Source of the DNA: Rhodamnia argentea
Lineage: Eukaryota > Streptophyta > Magnoliopsida > Myrtales > Myrtaceae
DNA length: 64,000 bases
NCBI RefSeq assembly: GCF_020921035.1
Contig: NC_063157.1
Coordinates: 21,345,015-21,409,014, forward strand
Direction of reading: 5' to 3'
Below are positions 46,960 to 62,200 of the stretch, one piece after another; the first letter of the stretch is position 1; each line of letters opens with the position of its first letter. The position numbers were made by a program, and so were the translations under genes. Under the pieces are notes generated by a model, which was not told the origin of the DNA, ran no database searches, and was given only the letters and a program-made list of their open reading frames with translations.

Positions 46960-46967
46960 AAACCCTA
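46960..46967 (+). promoter_or_regulatory. Telo box of the eS26 gene
   Basis: AAACCCTA, followed by GAGAGAGAC. Together with the site II elements about 90 bp upstream, it forms the standard site II / telo-box arrangement of plant translation-machinery genes. Confidence 0.75.
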
Positions 46968-47065
46968 GAGAGAGACTCCGGTCACTCTTATCACTCGAGT
47001 CCTGTGCATTGAGGGAGGTCCTCGCTCCATTATCAGAAGCACCGCCGAGCACACAAGCGTCAATC

Positions 47066-48809
<1,744 letters not shown>

Positions 48810-49560
48810 AGAGCTAAAATGATCTCGCGTCTTTGAAATGCCTCCTTCAGAGTTATCTGGATGGATTTTGATGTTTCATAGCTGTTGGATTTTGGGGATT
48901 TTTAAAGGAGTGACGTACTTTCCTAGTTAACGTACATGGTTATTTGATGTTTGTTTGCCTGATAAACCGGATTGAGAAGCCCCAGAAGTTTTTCCCTTTT
49001 TTTCACTTGCTTGGTCCAATTTCTTTCAATACTGTCCAAGGCTCTCAAGTCCTCGCTACAGCTTAATTCATCTTGGTTTTTAGTTGGATGTCAAGATGGT
49101 ATCCTAGTCACATTGCACCTAATACAAAACCGATCAATTCATTGGTCGGTTGCAACTCCGCGGTTTGCTAAGCAAAAAGAGACGTTGCAATTCGCGCCCG
49201 GTGCCACCGACGTGGGAAATGCATTAGCTGTTTTTCCAAGGCTCTGTCCTGACCTCTGGCTTTGGGGAGTCGGTATTGCCTGAGCTTTTACTGAGCTTTG
49301 CCGTGGTTGAACGGGAGGTTTAATTGTCTATGCATGCTAGTGCACACCACCTTCAAAGAGCCATTTCCATGGCGGTCGAGACACGTTGGCATTCTCCTGC
49401 CATTTTTCTTGTAGTTTGGTAGGTCTGGACAGTTAATTTTCCGAACTATGCATGTGGTAACCGGGCGAGTTGCTCAAAAACGATAGTTCTGATTGACTCG
49501 CTTCATTGAACTTGGGTACTGGGAAGATTTTCCTCTTAAAGATAGCAACTTTACGTCCAT
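48810..49560. other. 3' region of eS26 and intergenic DNA
   Basis: Presumed 3' untranslated region to about 49000, then unassigned sequence. A 103-codon open frame at 48972-49283 has no recognisable domain. Confidence 0.4.
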
Positions 49561-49564
49561 GTAT

Positions 49565-50115
49565 TATGGAGAATATTTTAAATAAGGATAAATGCCTTTA
49601 TTTTCTTAAATAAGGGCATGAAGTACATGGTTGTTTTAAACAAGTGGCTTATCTCAGCTAGTCAAGGGTATTTTTGTTGTAAGATAATTTTAACCTAAAT
49701 TTTGGTTAAATTACAATAACAATTTAAATAGATAATTTTTATATTAAAAAAAAAACACAGAGGACCTAAGGTTTTTTTGTTGTTGTGTGTGTTTTTTTTT
49801 TTTAAGTTTTATCCTTTTTTCTAATTTGTCTTTTTTATGGTTTTTTTTTTTTTTTTTGGATTTTTAAAGCTGATTTTATAAAGATTTTATGTAAGACGCA
49901 TAGCAAAGCATGTGTCTTTTGAGTGTGGCCTCGCCCGCCGCTCTTCGGGCATCATCGGTAGCTAGCTATTGTCGGAGATCGGCCACCGCAGAAGAAAAGA
50001 AAAAATAAAAAAAGGAAAAAAGAAAGAAAAAAATCAAAAAAGTAAAGAACGAAAATGTCATCGACCAACTAGTCTACTTCGGATTCATATTTGAGAAAAT
50101 AATGACATTCAAGTC
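49565..50115. mobile_element. Sibling of the AAATAAGG-type transposon at 20778-21488
   Basis: The left part contains TTTAAATAAGGATAAATG, TTAAATAAGGGCATGAAGTA, CTAGTCAAGGGTATTTTTGT and a TTTTAACCTAAATTTTGGTT block; these parallel 20880-20990, including CGTCAAGGGCATTTTTGTC. A GC-rich core (49928-49985, GCCTCGCCCGCCGCTC) is followed by an A-rich tract and GAACGAAAATGTC, matching the GACGAAAATGTC at 21322. The ends are less certain than the shared interior. Confidence 0.55.
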
Positions 50116-50179
50116 CAGCAACTGTTGCTCTATTGCTGGGTGTTTGTTCTGGGCCACTACTGAGGTTCTCTTTGCTTCG

Positions 50180-51040
50180 CGGAAAATAAAATTTTAGAAA
50201 AATGTTTCTGAAATTTTCGACGTTTGATTCACAGAAAATAAACTAGTTAATGAAAATATTCCACCAGTGGAAAATACCTTAAAAAATGGGCAATGATTTC
50301 CTCTTTTTGAAGCAGAGGAAATCATTTTCTCTCGTCTTTCATCCCTTTACTCGTTCACCTTCCTTTTCTTAATAATTTTTTTTGAAAAGATTGCATTTTT
50401 TTGAAATTTTTAATTTTATTGTTTTCTTTTCTTTCTTCTATTGCTGGTCGCAGGCCATGGTGAGTCGACAACGAGCCACGAACAAGGAACGAGCCTTGCA
50501 AGCCTTGGGCAATGCTCGAGGTTGGTGACGCTCAAGCTCATCAGCCTTGAGCAAGCTCGACTTTGCCGCAAGTGATGTGGAGCCTTGCCAACACTTCACT
50601 CAAGGCTGGCGAGGCTCTTACTCGTGGGCCTTGTGTGATCGACACGGGAAGAAAAGAATAAAAAATAATTAAAATTTTGAAAATTTTTGGTAATTTTCTC
50701 CAAGGAAAATCAATTTTTTACAAAATGGAAAATATTTTTCAGTTTATTTCGGGCTTCAGCCAAAAATCATAAAATATTGTCAATTTCCTAGAAAATGACG
50801 TTTCGGAATTTTTTTTTTCAAAACGTCACAGTTTTCGCTAGTTTCGCAAAAAAATGAATAATTTAAACGATACCCTTATGAAAATAATCATTTTTATCGC
50901 TTGATATAATTAACCGATGAAAAATGTTTTCCTTGTCAACATGTTTAAATATTTTTCGTTCATTTGTATTTTTGAGAGACGCGCCAATCGATTTTAGAAA
51001 AATATTTTTCAAATCATTTATTTTCTACTAAAAAAAAAAA
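50180..51040. mobile_element. GGAAAATATTTT-type DNA transposon with GC-rich core
   Basis: GGAAAATA words with orientation reversal flank a core at 50450-50645 of CTTGxxxAGGCTTG-type repeats in both directions (AGCCTTGCAAGCC, CAAGGCTGGCGAGGC). The right part, 50940-51025, matches the fragment at 11830-12062. The exact termini and target duplication are not resolved, and it may be two adjacent elements. Confidence 0.45.
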
Positions 51041-51607
51041 AACTCAATAACCGAGCCAGCGTGGATGGGCTGCAATCAAGCCCATTGATGCCCGAACTTT
51101 CGGAGTCCTCGCCCGGGCCCGAAATTGTGGGCCCGATTAAGCGCCCGTGCCTAACTTTTCAACTGGAAAAACCGATGTAAAATGGAAAAATAGATAGAAA
51201 ATATGTAATGTGGAATTGAAATGTGGATAGAGATTCACTAAATGGGAAACCACGCCATTTATAAAGGAAATTTAAGAAATCTTAGTTTTCTCAAGAGTAA
51301 AAAAAAAAAAAATTATACGGGTCAACCCAAAATATCGCGGGGCTTGGCCGGACATGTCCGACAGACGGGCATGGTTCCGAGCTTGCAATAAAGACAAAAA
51401 TGCAATAATTGCTTCGAAAATTGGTCAAAAAATGGAAGAGAGATAATATATGTAATTACCTCAAAAGTCACGCTTTTCTCCGTTTCAAACGAAGAAAGTT
51501 GTCTCAAACTCAAAGGGTCATTTGGATCATTTTAAAAGTCGAAAACTCGAATCTGATTTGACCGGGAAAAAACCAAACCGACTTTATTTATGATGCTTGG
51601 AGCTTTT
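51041..51607. other. Repeat-like intergenic DNA
   Basis: GCCCGGGCCCGAAATTGTGGGCCCG at 51112-51136 is a small inverted repeat resembling hAT miniature elements. No gene was recognised. Confidence 0.3.
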
Positions 51608-52134
51608 GGTACCGTTTGGTTCAGCATTAAAAATGAGCATTGATGCTCTAAAATCCCTTGGCTAAATGCAAATGATGTTTAGTTCGTTTTTTGGCTCACT
51701 TTGGAAAGATGCAATTGCATCTCAAATGCTTTCCAAAATTTTTTAACTTAAAATACCTCCGGCAAAAGGACTTATTTATTTTAACTTTGTCACCTTTACT
51801 TGCCACCAGGCCCCGCCGCCCGCCTCCGCCGTAGGCCGTCGCCCGCTACACCCACCGTCTGCAGCCGCCGCCTGCCTTCCACCTCCCGCCGCCACCCACC
51901 AATCGATCACCCTGCCGCCTCCCCTCGTCGCCCACTCGCCACCGCTTTTTTTCAAAAAGTAAAAATAATTTACAAAGTTCATTTTTCACCAAATAACATT
52001 TACATCAAGTTGCTTTTCGAATATGTTTCTAAAATACATTTTACCAAATACTAGCATTTTGAAAAATGCATTTAACTCAAACGTATTTATATTTTTTCAA
52101 AGTCCCTTGACCAAATGCTAAATCAAACGGGGCC
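51608..52134. mobile_element. Non-autonomous DNA transposon with GGCCCCGTTTG-type ends
   Basis: The left end GGTACCGTTTGGTTCAGCAT and the complement of the right end (GGCCCCGTTTGATTTAGCAT) match at 16 of 20 bases. TTT flanks both sides, compatible with a 3-bp duplication of the PIF/Harbinger (Tourist) type, although a hAT origin cannot be excluded. The 527-bp element has a very GC-rich core of CCGCCxxC words (51805-51945) that yields spurious Pro/Arg-rich open frames on both strands. Confidence 0.7.
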
Positions 52135-52177
52135 TTTATCTTCACTTGGATAAAAAACGTGTGCACTTATTTTTTTA

Positions 52178-52585
52178 GGATAAATGCCACCAAAAATCCT
52201 AAACCATATACGTTGTGACATATTTACTCCAAACTTTTTCTTCTGACATGAAAAATCCTAAATTTGTATCCATATAACACATTTCACCCAAACTTGTACC
52301 AGTGTGACACATTTACCCTAATTTTTTTGTGCCACTAAAAACCCTATATTTTTATCCGTATGACACATTTACCTTAAAATTTTGGGATTTTTTGTATCAC
52401 AAAAAATAATTTAAGGTAAATGTATCACAGTAAGTATAGTTTAAGATTTTTATTGTCAAAAAAAAAAATTGGGATAAATGTGTCATAGTGGTTGTAGTTT
52501 GGGTTTTTTTATGCCATAAAAAAAAAAGTCTGTGGTAAAAGTGTCATAGTGAACATAGTTTAGGATTTTTTGTGGCTTTTTTCCC
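52178..52585. mobile_element. Foldback miniature element with long inverted repeats, TA flanks
   Basis: The left end GCCACCAAAAATCCTAAACC (52186 on) pairs with the right end, whose complement is GCCACAAAAAATCCTAAACT. The two halves continue as inverted copies: the left half repeats GTGACACATTTACCCTAA-like units and the right half repeats GGxTAAATGTGTCATAGTG. TA lies immediately outside both ends (52176-52177 and 52586-52587), compatible with a Tc1/mariner-type (Stowaway-like) insertion. Each arm is itself built of tandem units of about 60 bp. Confidence 0.75.
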
Positions 52586-55500
52586 TATTTTATATGCCGT
52601 ACATCTTTAGTTAGTTATATCTAACAAATCAACTCTTTTTTTTTTGTCGACAAATCAAAATTGAAATGGATGAAAACTATAATTTTGGATTCCCTTTTTT
52701 TTATTTATTTTATACTAAGACCGAGCCAAAAGAATCCTACCGACGAATGAAATTCGTCTCCTTGTTGGAATCTTTTTATCTTTCCATATTGTCTATGTAA
52801 ATCACGCTATAGTTTAATACCACCATCTTGTGATGAAACTTGCTTGAGTAGTTTCATGATAATAAAAAATTAATATATTATATTTGAGCAATGGAGTTCA
52901 ATGTGTTTGTTTGGTACTAAGCAAAAAAACTCTCGGCTCGTGAATATATTTTAGCATATGATTTGAATTAATCAAAATATTGATAACACGCGCTTACTTT
53001 TTTTTTTTTAATATCAAAAGTAATGGTTGAGCGAGTAGCTTTTAGATCAAGATGAAAAGATCCCGACCGTTGAATTTGAGCCAGTTGCAACCGGTTGTCA
53101 ATTTCCGCATTACTAGAAAACGGATGAATTGAATGATATTTTGTGATGTTAACTTTTTAGCTATGACATATTGTTCCATAAATAGTGGCAATTTAAAAGA
53201 ATAAAATTCTCCTGAATTTATGTCATGAGTAAAAGATTCGATGTTTATGATATTTTATTCTTAGTAACAACGGATTGAAATAAACTTTCGTAAAATGTTG
53301 TACTTAAAAAAAATATGACTTTCTATTCTTATTTGGGATGGACCGTTGTAACCCTTTGTAAATCTAATTGGAAACCTCTAAAATTAATGGCGTTTTGCTC
53401 TTTATTACAACAAAATACCGTAATTTTTTGTAAATACCCGTAATAAAGAAATATCCAAACTTACTACATTTTCTTCTTATCTACGACTATAATCGGGTCA
53501 GAAATCACTTGTAATGAAAAATAAAATTTGCATATTTTATTTATTTATTATGGAATTTATAATTCCTTGTTTTTCTTTAGCTGTCTAGTGGATATTCATT
53601 CATGCAGAGGAAGACGAATTGCCAGATGAGTGGCCATCGATCCTTCTGCGGAGTTCTTCCATTTCCAGCTTCGTGCCGGGGTTTCCAGTCGATGGATTCA
53701 ATTACGAGATTTAGAGCTCTGGTTATGGAAACCCTCGCTCGCCCTTGCGTTTGCGTGGAGCCAAACAAGGAAACAAATCCGAGACCCCAAGAGACGATAG
53801 CATTGCTCCTAAAAGGTGAAATCTTTGTCTTCCATATCCCACTTCGTTCGTAATCGAGCCAGTAGTGAATGTTCGATCTATTTGAATGCTTTTTTTCCTT
53901 TTGGGGGGTTGAGGGGGGTTGAATCATAGGACGATCTGGTGAGTTTAGTATGCGTAATTGGTTAGTTGTCGTATATATGAACCGGGTCGGTGATTTTACT
54001 CGTTACGTGTTATTAAGAAGCGATTTTTTTTGTTTCTCCACCGCGAAATATACCCGGAGATTGCATTGTTGCAAACAATTTATTGATGAAGAATAGTTGA
54101 GTTGCCATTGCAATTCGCGCCAATGCTATTAAATCGGGGAAGCATCGACATTGGGTTTTGTTCTTCTTGTTGTCTTTTGCATTCGCGCTAGAAAAGATGC
54201 GATTGTCAGATCAATACGGTATGAGTTGCATTGGTGCGTGTTGTGTGACGTTCAGGAACTTCTGTGTGTTGCGATCCATCATGTGTGGAAACAAAGTGGA
54301 GGTGATTTTCTGAGTTGAATTTGTTACGGGAAGTCAGTTGAAAACGTGATAATGGCAGGCTCGTTGTCGAGGTGAGCCCTAAAGGGACGAAAATTGTTGA
54401 AGATTCTATCACTTTGTGAACTTAAGACAATCATGAAGATGACACCTGGCGCATGTTTAATAAATTCAAATAGCATTGGAGCATTCTGGCTCTCTTTACC
54501 TAGAAAATGAGATTGGGTCAAGCTTTCCTTCTGTGATGATGTAATTACATGCTAACCTTGATTAGAGCTGTTATGTTTTGAAGCCTATTGACTTGTTGAT
54601 CACCAATGGTAAGCCTTTCTAGAGTGAGAGGGTGTTTCAAATTCTTTAAATACTCACTAGTCTAGAACTCTGGTTTGAATCAAATGGGTTAGGCACTTCA
54701 GTTATATTCAGCAAAAAGCTCAAAGTAACTGCCTAAGTTTTGCTTGCTTTATGTTATATGCGGTCGGTGACAGCTCAAAACGCAATAATTATATGTTTTT
54801 CTCTTTCATGCTTCCTGTAATATATGCTTGGTTCTAGGGAGGCTAAAATAGTCTCAACTAATCTCAAGGTTTTATATCATATGCATTGTGCATGTTGAGT
54901 CTGGTAATATCTAGACCTCTTATATGGTAAATACGCCCAGTGTCGTGTAGGTGAAAAAGGTTATTAGCAGCAAGCAAAGATGCTTCATTTGGTATTAGTG
55001 TTTTGAAATTTTGGTGTGGCAACGTCATGTTCTCGCTTCCGAGACCGAACGTATAGGGAGCTCATTGAGTGTCATTAAGTACATTTTGCAGAAAAGACAA
55101 AGTGCATCTTTAAATTGCAACTCAAAATGGTTTTTCTTTGAAGGCATGAGGCTCAACTTTTTGGCAGGACAGTAACTATCAAATCCATATCCAATTAATG
55201 CTATTAAAAGCCATATCAGGCAAGGTGCGAAGGGATTTAGCACGAAAAATGTGGTTTATTTGTACTGCCTTGGTGATTTGTACTCACATGACTCTCGATA
55301 TCGGGGAGGAAAAATAAAGAACTAGCAACAAATAGTCGTGTGCTTTGATTATGGAAAGTTGCACACGGGTCTAGTTATTGCTTTACTGAATTTAGCCTTC
55401 TGGTCTTTGTTGGTTTTCAAAGAAATTATCCTCAATTGTTGAAAGAAACCTCTCAACAGAAGTGAGATTTGTCCTTTGACGGTGAGTATTGACCAAGATC

Positions 55501-56264
55501 ATTCCAATTGGTGGCTGAATTTTCTTCTGTGTCAGAGCATTTGCATGTATATCTGTCTGCCAGATCTTCCTTGAGTTTCCTTCAGGTGGGAAAGTGCTGG
55601 AATTTCAATTTTCTTCTGTTCCTTTGTCTTCTTTTTCTGCATCACCTACCATTTTCTAGTTTTCAGATGTTTGAAGAACCCTAGCCTGAACTTTCTCTCG
55701 AAGAACCCGTGATCTTTTGTTTTTTCTTATCTTTTCTAAATATCTTCTGGATTTTTTTTTTGGGTCTTATGAACTGCTCCACTGGGGCTGTATAAGTGAG
55801 CAGGGAATGCTGAAAATCCCAATGTGATATGTGGTTCATTTGCTGCTGTATCGAATTTTGCTGTTGGCAAGACTTTTGAAGGGAGTGTCTCTGTCTCATG
55901 CTGCCAATTAGAGTGTTTCAATCATATGGAACGCGTTATTTTGATTTGTTTTTCAACGGTACAACCGTCAAGTCAATCTATTACTTTTTTTCTTTTTTAA
56001 ATTTTTTTAAAGGGTCGTTTAGCTAAATATGTCCCTTTTTCATCATTTCATTGCAAAATCTCTTGGAAGATCTCTCTTAATTTTTGCTGGATTTTGTGAG
56101 AGAATTTACTTTTCCTGGGTTTCTTTTTGATATAAAATGAGGACTGCAAAGGATTGCTCTCTCTAATTGAAAGTGTTTTAGAAGTATTTTGCTCAGAAAA
56201 GTTTTTCAACACTGAAAACTGTCTGTGATTGTTTATCAGAAGCTGAAACCTGGAAGTTGTGTAA
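52586..56264. other. Intergenic and probable 5' untranslated region of the nucleotidyltransferase gene
   Basis: Positions 52590-53570 are AT-rich without a gene. From about 53570 the composition changes to transcript-like sequence. A frame at 53602-53853 is open for 83 codons but I recognise no domain. I suspect non-coding first exon and leader-intron sequence for the gene starting at 56265, without proof. Confidence 0.35.
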
Positions 56265-59200
56265 ATGGATCATTTGCCTTGGCCTTCTTCTTCAACATCG
56301 TCCTCCTCCTCTCCACCTAAGGCACATTCACTGTCAATTGGTGTGGAAGTCTGGATGATGGCTGAGCAAAGGATTCAAGAGATACTATCTACGATTCAAC
56401 CAACCCCATTTTCCGAGGAAAAAAGAAAACAGGTTATTGAGCACGTTCAGAGAATTATCAGAGGTCATTATGGGACTGAGGTGAATATTCTTTGACATAT
56501 ACCTTGTATGCTTCATGAATATCTTTAACAGGATGAGGTTTTCTTCTTTACTCCAGTACCTTATTTTCTTTGGCTATCATCCTTACATTTAGATCTAGCA
56601 CTTTAACTTCTTTGCTTCTTGCTTTGGTGGTTTGCATATCTTTTTTTATTTTTTGTTAAAAACATTTAAAGTTCAATGACAGAGTGCGATTAATATATTT
56701 ACTTATTGTTCTGTGGAGTAGACTTGGTTGCTGCTATGGTCACTTTAACCGTATGTTCAGTAATGTTTAATTATCCTAGATCTGAATATTCTTTCAGAGG
56801 AGCAGAAACTTTTTGTTTTGTCATACTACCGATTTGTGTTGGGAATGATGATGCACTTTCTTTGTTTATACGGGTGCTGATGCTCTGAGAGATACACAAA
56901 TTGTTCTATCTGTGAAAAGTTCTTTTCTTGGATTCTACGATGATCTGGATGTTTTGACAGTTCTTGGAAACTAGGAGGTATTTTGGTATGTCAGTTCGAT
57001 TTTGCAGTGTAATAAAATAACCTGCCACACCTATAATGCTGCAGTCTATGGATAGCTTTTGCAAGAACTTTGACTGACGTAGGATCTGATAATCTACATC
57101 ATCGTCATCACTTTATGCGCATGATGGAAAAATAATTGTATTTATCTTGTTTGAGTCCTTGGTCGACTAATATTCAAAGCAACATGAGGGCTGTCCAGAA
57201 GGAGCTTGTTCTGCCAGGACTGGTGTTCCACAATTTCTTTGGCAGACTATTCGATTGCACTCAGAAGTCAACGTATGTTAGATACAGGTAGCATTTATAC
57301 TGGTTGCGGGGTTATGGTGGTTAATGAATTGTGTTCCCTTTTGTCGTCATTGAAGGTTGTTAAATGATTGTTGAGAATTACAAAGCTTGCTGATTCTTAT
57401 TATTAAGATGTAATATCTGCGCGATGATCTTGATGCAGCTTGGAAATTCTGATAGAGAATGCCTTCTTTGTTGTACTTTGAGTCATTCCTTTTGAGATGT
57501 TTGTTCTCTGAAAGGATGTACATGTAGGCCCATTTTTTTTTTTTTTAATGTTTTGAAGAAGATAACCTATAAGCTTCTTTCAGGATTGATGAAATCTGGT
57601 TTCTTTCAAGATTCGAACTATAACAAGTTTTCTCTTCATGGGAGAAATTTTACAGGTCTTTGCATTTGGTTCTGTGCCTTTGGGAACCTATATTCCTGAT
57701 GGAGATATTGATTTGACAATTCTTTGCTATAATGATGAGGAAGAATCTTTTGCCATAGAGATCTGCAAATTCCTAGAAAATAGACGGAGGGATCCAGACT
57801 TCCAAATAAAGGACATCCTTTATATCAATGCGCAGGTTAATTTTTAATTATTCTGACTATATCAAGAATGATGAGCTGTTCCATTTATCATCTTTGAGAT
57901 ACCTGTCCTTTCTTTAAGCGTGTTGCTGCTTTTTTCATTGCTATTTTGGTTGCTTCATATTTTGAGCTTTGGTACATAGACCCATGAATATTTGATTGCC
58001 GAGTCGATCATTCCTTATCTATTTATGAATGCTTAAATCTCAACGTTGATTCTTGATAGTTTCATTTTCGCGTCATGTTCTGGATTTTGCTTTCTGATTG
58101 ATCAATCTATGTCCAAATTTTTTATACAATATGTCAAACTGGTATGTTGGTTTCCCAGCGGACTATTTGCTTGCAGCAGTTACCATTCACATGCATATCA
58201 ATGAGGTTGAAAGGCTATCCTTCTTGTATTGGATATCTTTATAAATCCGAAAGCAAATACTTTGGCTTTGAAGCCCTCATGCCCGTGATCAAGGAGTTAC
58301 ATTATTACTTTGAGCATCCTAGTTGATTATAGCATGACGAATAAGAAGCGTGTGGCTGTGATGATCCAAGATTGTTGTCATCTATAAAACTTCATCGATG
58401 TAAAGACAGACTGATGCTAGCGTGGCTGTGGCAAGTGCTTGGCCACAGAAACTACAAATGATCGCGACGTCATTTAGATCGCCTTTGGAATTGTTAATGT
58501 GGTTGTAAAAAGCGACAACATGAACAAGTGCTAGGATTGGATCAATCCAAGGTTGTTAATCATTTGACCTAAAACTTTCCAAACAATCCGAATCTCAAAT
58601 AGGTTACACATTTATTAGTTTCTGTTTTCATTGTAATTAATAAAGCGATTGATTGATATGCTTCTAGCCTCCAAAAGATCTTGCTGATTTTATTCCGTAG
58701 AAATTCATCTTATATAGGCTGATTTCATATATTTTGAAATTCTTGGTTTGAAACTAAATTTTAGTTAAAGTTCCCATCAGAAGGTGGAAATAGGCCTCTG
58801 AACGAATGTTCGTTTTGTGCATTCATCTTATAAAAGTTTGGATTTTAGTTTCCAAGGATTATTCGTCTTTATATATATTCCTTTTGAAATTTCGATGATC
58901 TTACTATGCACAATCCAGTATGGTTGGTTTATCTTTCAGTCAACCCTATCTGCCTGTGTAGTGTCCGTTGGATTGCAAAAACCTCGATAGTGGTTGATGG
59001 TGCTAGAGTTCTGCAAGCTAGCTTGGGACTGTGATAGAGACCTCTTTGGCCTTTAAAAAAGTGGCCAAGATCCTTGAGCTCAAGACATTGCTCCCTTCTT
59101 CAAGAGTCATTCAACTTGTACTCTTCTGGTAGCTCAATGGCACCGGCATATATTTTAAAATTGGACTGTTATGAACGGTTGAATTGTCATTCAATATCTT

Positions 59201-62200
59201 TGGGTTACAACCAAAGGTGGCTTGGCAGGGAAGTAACTGTGCATGGTATGATATGTAGGTAGAACCATAGGTCCAAGGTTTAATCCCCGCAAGCATCACT
59301 ATGGCATTAACATCAGCGGTTTTACAAAGTATAAATTATGTATTAGTGGTCAACTTCCATGCACATGTCACCATACCAAGTCTGTCTTGAATATCCGTGA
59401 CTTCCCAAGTTTGTTTAAACTCAATTTGATTGATCTAACCCACTTTGATTTGATTGACAGAGGGAAAGGTTGGCTTAGTTAGATCTTCAACTCCGTCGAT
59501 ACAAGTGGGTTGATTGGACTGAATTTTAGCTTTTTATCGTGGTCGAACCCGGTCAATTTAATCGTGTTTTCAGAAACATGAAAAATACCAGCTACTACCT
59601 GTGAAAAATCCAAATATTGGCTCTCATATGGATGCTGTAAGTTTGGGGCAACCTCCTACTATTGAGAATATCGTAGTTGCTGTTCTTATGACCCTCCCCT
59701 TTGTAACCTACTAAAGAACTTGATGGTGATGGACAAATCTCTTTAATCTAATCCTTAGGCATTGAAAAGTACATGGGTTGAGCTCAATTGGGCATTTGGG
59801 ACCTTTGTACGCAGACAACTGTAGCATGAATAAACTTTGACGAGAAGCAGGAATTGCATTAGTGTGTGCTGATCACCTCCTTCCAAGTTGTTGTATGGCT
59901 ACCTCACCACTCTCATCAAAATTAAAAGTAGAGCTTAATGGGAGAGACTAAAAGGAGAAAGATCATGAGAAGGGTTGGCGCATGATTCGCTTTGAGGGTT
60001 TTAATTTTCATTTGAATAGCACTTGATGGTAAACCTTTAAAGCATAAGTCATATCTTTAATGGATGCCCATTACCATGTGGGCAATTGTAGTTTGCCGAA
60101 AAAAGTATTTTTGCTAGCTTTAGTGGCTTGTACTCTCGATTTTAAGGCTTGATCTTGTCCATCTTTCTTTTTAGAGGGGCATGACAATTTTTTTTTGCGG
60201 TCAAATCTAAAAAGTAGAGTGATAATAGGTGAGTTATTTACACCACATCACCGCATTCAATTAATTGTAGCTATTAAGTAGGAAGAAAGTCATTTGTTTC
60301 CTATCTAAAACTTCTGAGCCTGCCCCACGTTGTTTCATGTGATGCATTTGAAAAGAAGGCATCCTGTTAGCTTTGGTGGTTTTACCACCTCACAACTATG
60401 TACATATTGAGATTTAAGGTCATTTAAAACTATGTAGATACTTTCACACTATTTTTTCGGAAATCAATAACGTACATTATTCTTGTCTTGGTGGATAAGT
60501 CACTAAATAATTATTGAGTCATTAGAGGTCCCCGTGAATGGAACCCTACCATTTTGTGAATTGAGTGCTTGTACCTACAATTTAAAAATTCAGCTATATC
60601 TATTTTTACTCTTTTTCAAATTAGAAAAGGTGTCAATTAAAGAGAATTCCCAATTGCATACTGGATTTTATCTTAGAAAATATTATGAGAATGGCCATGG
60701 GACAATTAGACAAGTGAAATTAACTTGTGGTGAAGTGGCCGGTGACTAGGAAATGGGGTGGTTTGCTGTCCTATCAGTGGCGACGGTGACAAAGTGCCCT
60801 TGGTGGCAGATATAATGAAAAGCATATCAGATGGTGTTGGTGGTTGGTATTAATGGTAATGGAGGTCGGCTCGTTTGTTTTGGAGGCAGGTGGCCGAGAG
60901 TGGTCTGCTAACAATTGCTGGCATGAGGATGCTATTAGGTGGTGAATGATTGCAGATTGATTGAAATGAAATTGACAATTGGTCATAAATCAGAAACTCC
61001 AGAAGCAAAAACAAGAAAACAATAGGGTTTCTTTCGTTCGACTTTTTCATAACAAAAAACCTGTCCATTACTGCTAAATAACTAGATAAACTACAGTCGG
61101 GGAAGATGCATCTAGTCCCTTTACCTGTATGTAGTCTTTGTACTTCATTATCATCATGATGAACTTGTAATTTGACTGCGTGTGCTGCATAATCTTTGGT
61201 GGGGTGTTGACTTTACTGTCGTGGATAGATAAACTATTATGGTATATGGGTTACCATGACAGCACATTGGCTTGCTCTTCATCAGCCATAAGGAGGAGAA
61301 GTCATATTTTGTGTTGCAGTGGCTAAATTAGTCTTTCTAGAATATTGTTACTTGGCCTAATCAATCTAATTTCACATTGGTCTGATTGTCAAGAGATGCC
61401 CAAGGATCAGGAATCAGAATTAATACTTTAAGATGTGATCCACCTGTCTTTTTCACTTCTTCTTTATCTAGTTAAGGAGCCGACTGATTGGAAATTGTGA
61501 ACATTGATTAGAATGTCACAGTTCTTTGAAGTAGGTTCTCTCCTTTCCTAGTGATACAGATTTTTGTAGCCCTTTATCGTACTGATTATTTGTTGCCAAA
61601 TTAGGCAAATTATTGCCATAAAGCTAAGTAAGAGCAAGTTAACAGAACAATTAATTAATTGCTTATGCAGATTCAGGGCCATAGCCTGTCTATTATAGAA
61701 AATAATCTGCTATGGACATCCCTTTCTTTTGTCTAGTTACTGATGAGTCAAGTGAAGGACTACTATTGGAAACTGTAATAGGAAATTGTTTTGCAGGAGA
61801 ATCACAGTAGCATAATTACCTAGAGGAAAGAATTAAGGAACTGACAATGGTTTTAGGATATATCTTTTACTTCTTTCATGGGTCTGTGAAAGATTTGACT
61901 TAAATCATATTGATGCAAACAATCGGATACGTTAAAATTCCCAAGTTCCAGAATTTTGGGTGGCAAGTTCAGTGAAACTCTCAAATTTCGAGTTTTCCTT
62001 CACACATGCAGCACTTTGCCATCCTGATAGAATTGGTCAAATCAGTTTTTATAGATGTAACATACATTTTATGATGGCGATTGTAATGGAGAAGCTGTAC
62101 TCTCCATAATTTTATCAGAGGAAGCATGAAGAATGTTAAATCTTCAGTTTCTTCTTTGCTGACCAAACTTCTTTCATCATTTTGTGAAATGCGAAGTAGT

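Noticed and set aside
51776-52054. Pro/Arg- and Gly/Ala-rich open frames on both strands
   Set aside because: They are the GC-rich core of a transposon with GGCCCCGTTTG-type ends.
53577-53927. 116-codon frame on the - strand and 83-codon frame on the + strand
   Set aside because: Neither shows a domain or a splice partner; the region is more likely untranslated leader of the downstream gene.
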